Of a DNA stretch of 64,000 bases, positions 19,844-30,124 are shown piece by piece. The stretch comes from Sulfurimonas sp. (GTDB lineage Bacteria; Campylobacterota; Campylobacteria; Campylobacterales; Sulfurimonadaceae), in contig JALSLJ010000024.1 in assembly GCA_026988315.1 (NCBI GenBank), positions 1-64,000 of the forward strand, in the 5' to 3' direction. Within the stretch, counting starts at the first letter, position 1. Every line of letters starts with the position of its first letter. The position numbers and the translations under genes were made by a program. The notes beneath the pieces are model-generated. The model ran no database searches. It saw only the letters and a program-made list of their open reading frames with translations, and was not told the DNA's origin.

Positions 19844-20008
19844 ATGGAAGATTACAAACTAAAACTTACTCTTAGTGTTCTCGGTGGCATAGTTTTTTCA
19901 TTTATATTCATACTACTTGCTTTTGCACTTCCAACAAAAGAGCCAGAAGTTCTCAAAAAACCTGAAAATAGACTAGAAGCAGTTTCACAATCATTTAAAG
20001 ATAGATAG
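19844..20008 (+). CDS. small single-TM hypothetical protein (54 aa), not in supplied ORF track
   Basis: Manual translation MEDYKLKLTLSVLGGIVFSFIFILLAFALPTKEPEVLKKPENRLEAVSQSFKDR*; one TM near the N-terminus. Confidence 0.55.
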   Translation: MEDYKLKLTLSVLGGIVFSFIFILLAFALPTKEPEVLKKPENRLEAVSQSFKDR

Positions 20009-20009
20009 A

Positions 20010-21176
20010 TTATGTACCATAGACTTTTTTATATGCACTCATTCTTTTAGTAACTCTCTTTAGGTAGTGTTTTGGTTCATCCCATCTCAAATCTTTTAGC
20101 AGTTTATTATATACCTGTTCTGGAGTTAATTTATTTATCAAAGGGGCAGCTTTATTCATATTGTAAGTTTTAGTAAATGCCCATGCAATATTCCCAGCAC
20201 CAGTATTGTAAGCCGCTATAGCACAGTAAAGTCTGCTATCTGGATTTTTAATTTTTCTTAAATATCGATAGTAAAGTATATGCAAATAAGCTGTACCCAT
20301 GGTGATATTGTTTGTACTGTCATAAAGATAGCTTCCACTTACTAGCTTTTTTTTCTTATATAAAAAATTATATGTGTCTATACCTGCTGTTTTTGGGACT
20401 ATTTGCATTAGTCCATACGCAGGGATGTGAGAGCGTGCTCTTGGGTTAAAGTTACTCTCTGTATGCATAATCGCAAAAATTAAAGGAAGCGGAAGCTTTT
20501 GTTTTTTTGCATGTTTTTTGATAGTTTTTTCATAAACTTTAGAGCGTTTAATCATCGCATCTTTAGGCATTTTCACACTAACTTTATAAACTTTGGCATG
20601 CTTTATCTTGCTTGAATTTACAGCTACCATTTTTGCAGTTGTTACATTTTTATGTACATAGTCTCTCACACTCTTTTTTGTTGGAGGTTTATTAAAAACA
20701 ACTGTTGCAAGTATGGGTTCTGCTTTTACCTTACCATCAACCATCCCATCTGGTTTTTTTAGTTTTGCTAATTTTTTCTCTAAAGGGTCGGTCTCTTGTA
20801 CGGTTTTAGTGTCTATTGTAACAACTTTAGCAAGAGCCACCTGTAATTTTTGCTTTGCTTCTTCTGGTGAACTAGCAATAGTCTCAACAGTAATAAGCTC
20901 TTTTGAAAAATCAACATCAGTTCTAGTCTTTTTATCTTTAGTGTAGCCTACCCAAGTTTTTTTCGTTGATAACTTTGGTTCATCCCAAAAAGCACCAATC
21001 TCTTTTTTATAATCATTAAATGCTTTCATTTGAGCTTTTTTATACTCTGCAAAACCCTCTTCTTGAGACTTTTTATAAGAGTTAAAACCCTGCATTTGTT
21101 CTTTTTGAAACTCCGCTGCTGTCTGTGCGTTTATGCTTACTACGAAAAAAATAAACAATACCAATACTTTTAGCAT
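20010..21176 (-). CDS. lytic murein transglycosylase (SLT/MltC-like)
   Basis: ESNFNPRARS, AYGLMQIVPKTAG, AAYNTGAGN motifs; signal peptide. Confidence 0.88.
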   Translation of the reverse strand: MLKVLVLFIFFVVSINAQTAAEFQKEQMQGFNSYKKSQEEGFAEYKKAQMKAFNDYKKEIGAFWDEPKLSTKKTWVGYTKDKKTRTDVDFSKELITVETIASSPEEAKQKLQVALAKVVTIDTKTVQETDPLEKKLAKLKKPDGMVDGKVKAEPILATVVFNKPPTKKSVRDYVHKNVTTAKMVAVNSSKIKHAKVYKVSVKMPKDAMIKRSKVYEKTIKKHAKKQKLPLPLIFAIMHTESNFNPRARSHIPAYGLMQIVPKTAGIDTYNFLYKKKKLVSGSYLYDSTNNITMGTAYLHILYYRYLRKIKNPDSRLYCAIAAYNTGAGNIAWAFTKTYNMNKAAPLINKLTPEQVYNKLLKDLRWDEPKHYLKRVTKRMSAYKKVYGT

Positions 21177-21192
21177 TTAAAAATCCTCTTAT

Positions 21193-22569
21193 TTATAAAA
21201 TATTTGACCAGAAAAACTGAGCAACTATTACTATGAAAAATATCCCTATAAAGTTTAAAATAATACCATAACGAATCATATCTTTCACTTTAACTGCGCC
21301 ACTACTCATCGCTATAGCATTTGGCGGAGTAGCGATTGGGAGCATAAATGCGTAACTTGCACATAGAGTTGCTACCATCATGAAAAGAGTTATATTGATA
21401 CCCGTTTGTTCTGCAACTGCATAAATCACAGGAAGCATGATGGAGATAAGAGCTGTATTGGATGTTATCTCTGTTGTAAAGGTTATCAGCATCGCCACAC
21501 TAAACAAGAGCAGTATAGGAGGCAAGTCAGTCATAACTATAAGATAAGATGCCACTTCATCAGCAAGTCCAGTCGCCGCAAAAGCCTTCGCTATAGAAAA
21601 ACCAGCACCAAACAAAAACATAATCTGATACGGGATTTTAGACCAGTCCTCTTTCCACTCTAAAACATTAAAAGGTGGCATAAAAAGTAAGAGACCAACT
21701 CCTAAAAGTATTCCAGCTTCACTAAGACCAAGTCCACCCCAAAAAGGCTTCATAGGAGCATTTACTAGCAATAGCAAAATCAAACCACCCATAAGAAAAA
21801 CTATCTTCTTTTGAGTTACATCCAAAGGTTTTATTTCAAAATTTGTATCTATATTTTTATTTTCAACACCTAAACTTAAAAGAAAAGCAACTACAACAAA
21901 CATAAGCAATACAAGTGGAGCCACCATCCACATCCATTGAAAAAATGGGATAACATCCATCCCCTTATCTTGCATAATACCAAGTAAAATGAGGTTTGGC
22001 GGAGTACCAATAGGGGTTAAAATTCCACCAACACTAGCACCATAAGCGATAGCTAAAGCAAATCTCATCTTTAACTTAATCTCATTCGTAATAAAAAGTG
22101 CAATCGACATAAGCAAAAGTGTCGTAGTTGTGTTTGAGAGTATAGAACTTAACATCCCTGATGTAATCACTAAAGAGAAAATCATACCGCGTGGAGTGCT
22201 AGGAAACAACCCCAACATCTTATCCGCTATCCACAGATGTAAATTTGATTTTTCAACCGCAATAGCAAGTAAAAAACCACCTAAAAACAAGAAAATAATA
22301 GGATGTGCGTAATTAACCGTAGTCTCTTTTGTTGTCAATATAGAAAAAGCGGGAAATAAAATAATAGGGATAAGAGAAACTACACCTAAAGGCAAGCCTT
22401 CATTTGTCCAAAGAGTAACCAAGAATGCTATTAGCCCCAAAAGCGTTGCTTGTGTTGTATTAAAGATACTTAATGATAAAGCAAATGCTAAAATTCCAAC
22501 TAAAATTCCAAAACCTATCTTTTTAAACTGTTCCATGTGCTGTGCCATACTACTTTCTCCTATAGGCAA
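21193..22569 (-). CDS. SLC13/DASS-family anion:sodium symporter
   Basis: GGILTPIGTPPNLILLGIM and LPIATPPNAIAMSSG signatures. Confidence 0.88.
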   Translation of the reverse strand: MPIGESSMAQHMEQFKKIGFGILVGILAFALSLSIFNTTQATLLGLIAFLVTLWTNEGLPLGVVSLIPIILFPAFSILTTKETTVNYAHPIIFLFLGGFLLAIAVEKSNLHLWIADKMLGLFPSTPRGMIFSLVITSGMLSSILSNTTTTLLLMSIALFITNEIKLKMRFALAIAYGASVGGILTPIGTPPNLILLGIMQDKGMDVIPFFQWMWMVAPLVLLMFVVVAFLLSLGVENKNIDTNFEIKPLDVTQKKIVFLMGGLILLLLVNAPMKPFWGGLGLSEAGILLGVGLLLFMPPFNVLEWKEDWSKIPYQIMFLFGAGFSIAKAFAATGLADEVASYLIVMTDLPPILLLFSVAMLITFTTEITSNTALISIMLPVIYAVAEQTGINITLFMMVATLCASYAFMLPIATPPNAIAMSSGAVKVKDMIRYGIILNFIGIFFIVIVAQFFWSNIL

Positions 22570-22609
22570 TGATATTGAGTATATTATCAGTCATAATCGC
22601 TGTTTATTG

Positions 22610-23500
22610 CTAACTTGAGAGTAAATCTTTTAGAGATTTATATGGATTTTTACCCTCTAAAAGTTCATACACTTCATGTGCTATAGGGAGATACAAATCT
22701 TTTACTTCTGCTATCTCATGAAGCGCATAAGCGGTACCGATACCCTCTGCTACCTCACCCAAATCATTAAGAATTTGCTCTTGCGTTTTTCTTTTTGCTA
22801 AACCAAGTCCAACACGGAAGTTTCTACTCATAGTGGATGATGCTGTTAAAAACAGATCTCCAGCTCCACTAAGTCCTATAAAACTTTCATCTTTAGCACC
22901 ATAAACATGACCAAATCTTTGCATCTCAACTAAACCACGAGAGATTAATGATGCAGCAGCATTTTTGCCTAAACCTAAGCCCTCACAAACTCCAGCAGCT
23001 ATCGCTATAACATTTTTATACGCACCAGCAACTTCAGCACCCATAACATCTGTAGAGGTATATGTTTTTATAAACGATGGGAAAAAGGAGGCAAACTTTT
23101 CACTCACCTCTTCATTGTGAGCATTAACAACTAAAGCAGTTGGCAATGATTTTTGAACCTCTGTTGCAAAAGATGGACCTGAGAGAAAAGCGATATTTTC
23201 ATCTGGAACATGTTTACCATATATGTCATTTAAAAACTTACCTGTTGTAGCTTCTATCCCTTTTGCAGCAACTAAAACCTTTTGTCCACTAAATACAAAA
23301 TGCTCATCTAACCATGATGAAATTTGTTGTGCAGGTATTGCTATAACTAAATACTTGCACTGTAAAATCTCTTCTAGTGATACAAAATTTTTCACATCTC
23401 TGGGTGTTCTTGAGGTTATAAAAACTTCATTTTTTTCTGACAATGCAAAAGCTAGGGCAGAACCCCATTTACCTGCTCCTATGACTCCAATCAACATCAC
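22610..23500 (-). CDS. gpsA: NAD(P)H-dependent glycerol-3-phosphate dehydrogenase
   Basis: IGVIGAGKWGSALA, LSGPSFATEV, GAYKNVIAIAAGVCEGLGLGKNAAASLISRGLVEM. Confidence 0.95.
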   Translation of the reverse strand: MMLIGVIGAGKWGSALAFALSEKNEVFITSRTPRDVKNFVSLEEILQCKYLVIAIPAQQISSWLDEHFVFSGQKVLVAAKGIEATTGKFLNDIYGKHVPDENIAFLSGPSFATEVQKSLPTALVVNAHNEEVSEKFASFFPSFIKTYTSTDVMGAEVAGAYKNVIAIAAGVCEGLGLGKNAAASLISRGLVEMQRFGHVYGAKDESFIGLSGAGDLFLTASSTMSRNFRVGLGLAKRKTQEQILNDLGEVAEGIGTAYALHEIAEVKDLYLPIAHEVYELLEGKNPYKSLKDLLSS

Positions 23501-24203
23501 ATCTACTCCCTATTAATTTTTCAAACTCTTCTATATCTTTTGCATACCCAACAACAATAAATATATCTCCATTTTTTATAGCATGGTGTTTTGCTTTTGA
23601 TGAGTAGATAAACTCAGTACTCATATCTTCATGCATAATAGAGAGTACAATAACTCCATGTTTCTTACTCCACTCTACATCAGATGGGTATTTTCCATCA
23701 AAATAGCTGTGGTTTTCTACTTTTATTTGAGCAATTTTCAAGTCACTAGTTTCATAAAGTATATTATGTAAAACATCAGTAATAATAGGCTTATTTAGCA
23801 TCTCTACAATTATATCAGCTGTTGTTTGAACCAGCGGAATAACTTTATTTGCTCCAGCCATAGTGAGTTTATTAGCACTCTCTTTATTTTTTGATAAGGC
23901 TATTATGGTTAAATCACTAAATGATGCCCTCAAAGAGATTGTTAAAAATATATTTTTTGCATCATTTTCAAGCACACAAAAAGCTATTGATTTCTGCATA
24001 TCATAAGTACTTTTAAAATCTTCCCAATCATCACTCAAGTCAAAACTATTTACCTCATATAACTCATCACTTTTTTCAATCATATCTTCATCTAATTCAA
24101 AAATATGCACATCAGGATATTTATGCACAATATTTTGAACAATCTTCAAAGAGTAATCATTCCGTCCAAATATCAAAGCACTTGTTTTTTTAGAATCCAT
24201 CAT
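23469..24203 (-). CDS. RCK/TrkA-like regulatory protein
   Basis: Degenerate TrkA-N (ALIFGRNDYSLKIVQNIV) and TrkA-C-like C-terminus (IKNGDIFIVVGYAKDIEEFEKLIG). Confidence 0.75.
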   Translation of the reverse strand: MMDSKKTSALIFGRNDYSLKIVQNIVHKYPDVHIFELDEDMIEKSDELYEVNSFDLSDDWEDFKSTYDMQKSIAFCVLENDAKNIFLTISLRASFSDLTIIALSKNKESANKLTMAGANKVIPLVQTTADIIVEMLNKPIITDVLHNILYETSDLKIAQIKVENHSYFDGKYPSDVEWSKKHGVIVLSIMHEDMSTEFIYSSKAKHHAIKNGDIFIVVGYAKDIEEFEKLIGSRCDVDWSHRSR

Positions 24204-25765
24204 TTTCTTATCTTCTTATGTAAATATCTCTCAAACTCTTTTATAAATACAGAGTTACCAATCACTAGTAAATAGTCACCTTGTTCTATTATAGTACTCT
24301 CTATTGGATTGAACAAAAATTTTTGTGTAGCTTTTTTATATATACCAAGAAGAATTATTCGGTATCTTTCATTATACAATTCACTTACAAAAGTAAAATT
24401 ATTGCTCATTCGTGTGTCTATAAAAATCTCTTCTATATCTATATTTGAATATTCTGATCGTAATGCATGAATTGCCTCAAAAGCAACTGGCTGACCAACA
24501 AACTCTTTAGCAACAATTCCCACTAGCTCTTGTGTGTATAAAATTTCATTTACACCTGCAAAAGATAATTTATTCTTATGTACATCATTTATTAGTATAG
24601 ATAAAATAAATATATCTTTATTGATAGAGCGAACAGTGAGTGCTGTATAAACATTCTCTACATCACTTTCCCTAAGGCAAAGTATAGCCTTAACTTGTTT
24701 ACTCATATCTATATGCAAATTTTTATAACTCTCAACACTTCCTGGATTGTAATTTAAAGCTTTAAAGCCATCTTTTTTTGCATTTTCTGTTCTTGACTCA
24801 TCTTCATCTAGTACTATAATGTTTGCACCACTTAAAGAAAGCTTTTTTGCAACCTCTTTTGCAACATTTTCGTATCCACATATGATATAAAATTTTTTTA
24901 GTTTTGAAATATCTTCTATAGTTTTCGTATCTCTAATCTCATTAAGTTTTTCTGTAAACGCAGATACAACCAGTGAGGTTGTAAATGCCAAAACAGCTAT
25001 ACCAGCGGTAATAACTACCATAGCAACAAATCTTCCTAAGTCTGTAACTGGTGATAAGTCTCCATATCCAACTGTAGATATAGTAACTATGGACCAGTAA
25101 AAAGCTTCATACAAGGTTGTAATAGAAGAGCCTTCATCATTTGCTTCTACTATATAAATAAGTACAGTTGAGACAAATATAACTATGCTTGAGAACATTA
25201 AAAGAGTTATAAATTCAAATTTTTTAGTGGCTAATACTGATATAAATGTTTGAAAACTTCTTGCATATCTAAAGAGTTTAAATACTCTAAAGAGTATAAA
25301 TATACGAAGAAGTCTTAGTTCATGGAAAAATGGTAAAATTGCTAATAAATCGATAATGGCTCTAAATGATGTTATATATTTTAGTTTAATTCTTGTTATT
25401 TTTAAGAATGCTTTTAATAAGTTAAACTCTTTGTTGAGCATAGAGTCATATTCACTTTGTTTTATGATAACATCTGTGACACTACTACTTACCCAAAGCC
25501 GAAGAAGATACTCAATAAGAAAAATAATACTTATGACGATATTATTAAAAAACAGTAAAGAATCATCAACTTCATACTTTACACCACGCACCAAAACAGC
25601 AACGCTTATAAAAATAAGCATAATCATAAAAAGATCAAAATATTTTCTAAAGCGATAGTTTTCGTTTTCTAAAAGATTATAAAAAAAGCGTCTTTTTTGT
25701 TGATAAGCATCTGAGGTATTTAAAAAATATGCACCATCAACAATCAAACGCTTAAAAAAGCCCAT
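24200..25765 (-). CDS. voltage-gated-type potassium channel with RCK domains
   Basis: Selectivity filter TVGYGD, Arg-rich S4-like segment, YIICGYENVAKEVAKKL Rossmann motif. Confidence 0.9.
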   Translation of the reverse strand: MGFFKRLIVDGAYFLNTSDAYQQKRRFFYNLLENENYRFRKYFDLFMIMLIFISVAVLVRGVKYEVDDSLLFFNNIVISIIFLIEYLLRLWVSSSVTDVIIKQSEYDSMLNKEFNLLKAFLKITRIKLKYITSFRAIIDLLAILPFFHELRLLRIFILFRVFKLFRYARSFQTFISVLATKKFEFITLLMFSSIVIFVSTVLIYIVEANDEGSSITTLYEAFYWSIVTISTVGYGDLSPVTDLGRFVAMVVITAGIAVLAFTTSLVVSAFTEKLNEIRDTKTIEDISKLKKFYIICGYENVAKEVAKKLSLSGANIIVLDEDESRTENAKKDGFKALNYNPGSVESYKNLHIDMSKQVKAILCLRESDVENVYTALTVRSINKDIFILSILINDVHKNKLSFAGVNEILYTQELVGIVAKEFVGQPVAFEAIHALRSEYSNIDIEEIFIDTRMSNNFTFVSELYNERYRIILLGIYKKATQKFLFNPIESTIIEQGDYLLVIGNSVFIKEFERYLHKKIRK

Positions 25766-25768
25766 ACT

Positions 25769-27193
25769 TTAGCCTAATTTTGCTTTAAGAAGCTCGTTTA
25801 CAGCTTGTGGGTTTGCACTACCTTTTGATGCTTTCATAACCTGCCCAACAAAGAAACCAAAAAGTTTATCTTTTCCACCTTTATACTGCTCAACTTTCTC
25901 TGGATTTGCAACTAATATCTCGTCAATCATCGCGTCAATTGCACCTGTATCACTCACTTGTTTTAAACCAAGAGTATCAATTACACTATCAACATCTACA
26001 TCATTTTGCATTAAATAATCAAGAACCTCTTTAGCCGCTTTTCCACTAATGGTTTTATCTTCGATACGACTTACTAGAAAGCCTAGTTTTTTAGCATCGA
26101 CAGGAGAATTACTAATATTAAGCTCTCCTTTTAGACGCGCTTGAAGCTCAACTGTTAACCATGTTAGAGCATTTTTAGCAGTAATTCCCTTTTCCATCAT
26201 AGACTCAAAGAAATGTGCCATCTCAAGACTTGATGTTACAACACTTGCATTATAATCATTCATGCCGTAGTCTTTTATAAACCTTGCCATTTTTTCATCT
26301 GGAAGTTCAGGAATATCACTAAACTCTTCCATCATCTCATCTGTTACAACAACTTTTAAAAGGTCAGGCTCTGGGAAGTAACGGTAATCTGCTGCTTCCT
26401 CTTTACCACGCATTGAACGAGTTTCTTGCTTTACTTGATCAAAAAGTCTCGTCTCTTGAAAGATTTCTTCATCATAAACTCCATCTTCCCAGGCTTCAAC
26501 TTGGCGAGCAACTTCCACCTCGATAGCTTTTTGGATAAACTTGAAACTATTTATATTTTTAATCTCAACACGAGTGTAAAGTTTTTCATCACCTTTTGGA
26601 CGGATGGAAACATTGACATCCACACGAAATGAACCCTCTTGCATATTTGCATCACTAATATCTAAATATCTCACAATAGAGTGAAGTTTTTTCAGATAAA
26701 GAACAACCTCCTCAGAACTTCTCATATCAGGCTCAGATACTATCTCTAAGAGTGGAGTTCCCGCACGATTCAAATCTACTTTTGAGATATCTCCATCGTG
26801 GATGTTTTTCCCTGCATCAGCCTCAATATGTGCACGATTTATTCTAATTATTTTATGAGAACCATCTTCAAAATTAATTTTGAGTGCACCATGCTCTACA
26901 ACAGGAGTATAAAGCTGAGTGATTTGGTATGCGCTTGGGGAATCAGGATAAAAGTAGCTTTTTCTATCAAAATATGATGTTTTATTTATGGTTGCATCTA
27001 TGGCTGTTCCAAGCATAATAGACTTATGAAGAACCTCTTTATTAAAAACAGGCAATGCACCTGGTAGAGCTAAACATGTTGGGCATGTATTTGTGTTTTG
27101 TTTATGGTTAAAACTTGTTGGGCATGAGCAAAAAAGTTTTGTATTTGTATTGAGTTGGGTGTGAACTTCAAGACCGATAACTACTTCAAACAT
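25769..27193 (-). CDS. gatB: Asp/Glu-tRNA amidotransferase subunit B
   Basis: [47 protein letters not shown]. Confidence 0.96.
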   Translation of the reverse strand: MFEVVIGLEVHTQLNTNTKLFCSCPTSFNHKQNTNTCPTCLALPGALPVFNKEVLHKSIMLGTAIDATINKTSYFDRKSYFYPDSPSAYQITQLYTPVVEHGALKINFEDGSHKIIRINRAHIEADAGKNIHDGDISKVDLNRAGTPLLEIVSEPDMRSSEEVVLYLKKLHSIVRYLDISDANMQEGSFRVDVNVSIRPKGDEKLYTRVEIKNINSFKFIQKAIEVEVARQVEAWEDGVYDEEIFQETRLFDQVKQETRSMRGKEEAADYRYFPEPDLLKVVVTDEMMEEFSDIPELPDEKMARFIKDYGMNDYNASVVTSSLEMAHFFESMMEKGITAKNALTWLTVELQARLKGELNISNSPVDAKKLGFLVSRIEDKTISGKAAKEVLDYLMQNDVDVDSVIDTLGLKQVSDTGAIDAMIDEILVANPEKVEQYKGGKDKLFGFFVGQVMKASKGSANPQAVNELLKAKLG

Positions 27194-27451
27194 AAGTTTC
27201 CTTGATTAAAAATTATTGATTATCTATTTTAACTAATTTTAGCTTTTAACTCTTATAAATTGAAAATAAAATTTAAAAACCCATTCTATATCTGATATAA
27301 TAATTATATCAAAGAAGTTAAAAATTGATATTTTACACTCTTAATATCTATAATTTTATCTCTCAAATCTGTTTTTTATAAAAAAGATAGCGTTTTTTGG
27401 ATGTTGGCATATTTCGTAGTTGTTTTAGCTCTTTAAATATATAAAGTTTTT

Positions 27452-27712
27452 TTAGGTATGTTTTGAGTAGATTTTTTTAAGAAGTTCTGTCTGTTTTTTA
27501 GCTTCATTTAAGCGCTCTTTATTTACAGAAAATGCGTCTAATGATAAAATCATAAAAAGTGAGAAAAATACAAAAATTATAGTGATAAAAAAAGATAAAG
27601 CGAAGCCTAAAAAAAGGAAAAGATTAAAAGTTATAATAGCACCAAAAAGGACAATCGCCCATGATGCTCCATGCAAAAAGCTTATAATTCTATCGAATAT
27701 ATCTTTTTGCAT
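27452..27712 (-). CDS. hypothetical membrane protein
   Basis: 86-aa ORF with two TM segments, close to atpB. Confidence 0.6.
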   Translation of the reverse strand: MQKDIFDRIISFLHGASWAIVLFGAIITFNLFLFLGFALSFFITIIFVFFSLFMILSLDAFSVNKERLNEAKKQTELLKKIYSKHT

Positions 27713-27734
27713 ATTTTCTATCTACTTGGATGAC

Positions 27735-28409
27735 TTAGTGGTCTTCTACAGCCACTGCACTACCAAGATATACAGTTGTTAGCATCATGAAGATAAATGC
27801 TTGTAGCAATGCCATAAAAGTAAGAAGTGCAAATGGGATCATTGGTAACAACCAAGGAGCTAGCATAAGGATTACCATCAAGAACATATCATCACCCTTT
27901 ACATTACCAAATAAACGGAAACTAAGAGAGATAAGGCGTGAAAAATGAGATACTATTTCAATTGGAAACATCAACCAATATAACCACCAAACTGGACCTA
28001 AAAAGTGTTTAAAGTATTTAACAACACCCTGACGACGGATACCCTCAAAGTTATAGTAAACAAACACTACAATTGCTAAAGTTAATGCAAACTCTAAAAA
28101 TGCAGTTGGGGCTTCAAAACCTGGAATGATACCAATTAAGTTAGCTATTGCTACAAAAAGACCAATTGTAGCAACGAGAGGAATATAACGACGAGCATTT
28201 TCTTTACCCATAACATCAATACCCATCTGAAGAACACCTGAAATGTAAGCTTCCATTAAGTTCTGAGTTCCCTTTGGAACTATTTGAAGGTTTGACATTG
28301 CAACCCTAACAAGAATTAAAGCAAGACCTGCTGACAACAACATATGTGTCATATAGATAAAAGTCTTATCGTGAGAAATAAGACCGAAAAAAGTAAACAA
28401 TTCTGGCAT
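27735..28409 (-). CDS. atpB: F0F1 ATP synthase subunit a
   Basis: SLSFRLFGNVKGDDMFL with the essential Arg region; LQAFIFMMLTTVYLGSAV. Confidence 0.94.
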   Translation of the reverse strand: MPELFTFFGLISHDKTFIYMTHMLLSAGLALILVRVAMSNLQIVPKGTQNLMEAYISGVLQMGIDVMGKENARRYIPLVATIGLFVAIANLIGIIPGFEAPTAFLEFALTLAIVVFVYYNFEGIRRQGVVKYFKHFLGPVWWLYWLMFPIEIVSHFSRLISLSFRLFGNVKGDDMFLMVILMLAPWLLPMIPFALLTFMALLQAFIFMMLTTVYLGSAVAVEDH

Positions 28410-28522
28410 AAAGCACTCCCTGTCGCGAATAAATTGCGTAATTATAATCTAAGTTCCATTAAATTATTATAATAGCATATACAATTTAGTAAATTTTTTT
28501 ATATTTACTAAAAATATAGATC

Positions 28523-30115
28523 TTATTTTAATTTATAACTACTAAATTCCCCTCCATATATCATATCTCTCAAAAAGTGACCAATATGTTTTTGAGAACT
28601 TTTTATATAAGCTTTGATTATATTTTCAATTGTTTGATTTACTTCATCTGGTTTTATCTTCGAATTTTTCATTTTTTCTCCAAATTTTGATTGTGTTCCT
28701 TCAAGATTACCGCCTAAAACCACTTCAAAACCTGAAATAGTTTCACCATTTTCATCCTTAAATTTTGCTCCGACTAACCCTATATCTACTATGTTTGGAT
28801 GTGCGCATGAATTTGGACATCCATTGACAGATATTGATACAGTTTCATTAAAGTCAGGAAAACTTTTTTCTAAGTGTTTTACTAAACTGATTGCCGTATC
28901 TTTAGTCTCACTCATAGCAAATTTACAGTACTTTATACCTGTACATGAAAGCGTCCTAGCCTTAAAAGGGCTTGGTGTTGCATCGATACCGAGTAAAGCC
29001 AAATCATCTGCTAAATCTTGTGTAGCAAATGATGGAACATCCAGCACTACAAAATTTTGTGTATTTGTTGCTTTTATAGTGTTAGCACCATGTTTGTATA
29101 AAACACTTGCTAAATCTTCTAAGCCCTTTGCTCCAATAAATCCACCATTAATCGCACATCCAATGTATGACTCTGTTGCTTTTTTAGATAAATGGATTCC
29201 GAAATGCTCTCTTTTACTATATGGAGTGTATTCTTGAGCAACCTCATCACCTAGTTTAAACCCTAATGAGTTCTCTAATTTATCTTTAAACTTTTGAAGA
29301 CTCCACTCTTTTATTAGATGCCCTAATCTAGCTTTTTTTCTACTCTTTCTTAAACCATAGTCTCTATAGATTACACTTACAGCCCGAACAACCTCTAAAA
29401 TCTGCTCAGGCATTACATATCCTATATGATGCGCAAACTGTTTGTTTGAAGCTAAACCGCCACCTACACTTACATCAAAAAGAATTTGTCCATCTTTACA
29501 TTTCACCGCAGTAAATGACAAATCTTGTATCTCGTGCCCCATGCAGTGTTTTGAACATCCACTGATCCCAACTTTAAACTTTCTTGGTAAATTCGCTAAA
29601 GATTTATTGCCTTTAAAGTAATCATTTACCTCTAAAACCAACGCTCTTGTATCGTATATCTCATCCTTATCAATTCCAGCTACAGGACAAGTAGAAATGT
29701 TTCTAGGTACATCACCTGCTGCAAAAACTGTACTTAATCCTACACTTTGTAGTCTATGAAAAATTTCTGGCAAGTTTTTTACTTGTATAAAATGAAACTG
29801 TAAATCTTGTCTTGTTGTAAAACTAGCAGTTCCTCTTGCAAACTCTTTAGATATACCAGCTAAAACTCTCATCTGATCAATATTCATAGAGCCTTGGACA
29901 AGTTTCACTCGCAACATGAAATACTGAATCTCATCATCCTTAGCTTGAGATGTTTTATTTTGAGCATAAAGACCGTACCATTTAAATCTGTCTATATCCT
30001 CTGGATCAAGCTCATTATCAAAGATAGCATATTCATATATATCTTCAAGTACATCTAAGCCACTTTTTTCTTTTTTTATACGCTCAACTCTTTGTGCTGC
30101 TGTTTCTTTTGCCAT
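28523..30115 (-). CDS. nitrite/sulfite reductase (siroheme-4Fe4S), probably assimilatory sulfite reductase
   Basis: TCPVAGIDKDEIYD, FKVGISGCSKHCMGHEIQDL, SVNGCPNSCAHPNIVDIGLVG; lies in a cysHDN cluster. Confidence 0.88.
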   Translation of the reverse strand: MAKETAAQRVERIKKEKSGLDVLEDIYEYAIFDNELDPEDIDRFKWYGLYAQNKTSQAKDDEIQYFMLRVKLVQGSMNIDQMRVLAGISKEFARGTASFTTRQDLQFHFIQVKNLPEIFHRLQSVGLSTVFAAGDVPRNISTCPVAGIDKDEIYDTRALVLEVNDYFKGNKSLANLPRKFKVGISGCSKHCMGHEIQDLSFTAVKCKDGQILFDVSVGGGLASNKQFAHHIGYVMPEQILEVVRAVSVIYRDYGLRKSRKKARLGHLIKEWSLQKFKDKLENSLGFKLGDEVAQEYTPYSKREHFGIHLSKKATESYIGCAINGGFIGAKGLEDLASVLYKHGANTIKATNTQNFVVLDVPSFATQDLADDLALLGIDATPSPFKARTLSCTGIKYCKFAMSETKDTAISLVKHLEKSFPDFNETVSISVNGCPNSCAHPNIVDIGLVGAKFKDENGETISGFEVVLGGNLEGTQSKFGEKMKNSKIKPDEVNQTIENIIKAYIKSSQKHIGHFLRDMIYGGEFSSYKLK

Positions 30116-30124
30116 AACAGTTTC

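Noticed and set aside
28791-29237. 148-aa + strand ORF inside the sulfite/nitrite reductase gene
   Set aside because: Antisense to siroheme/4Fe-4S motif-coding sequence; composition looks like a shadow frame.
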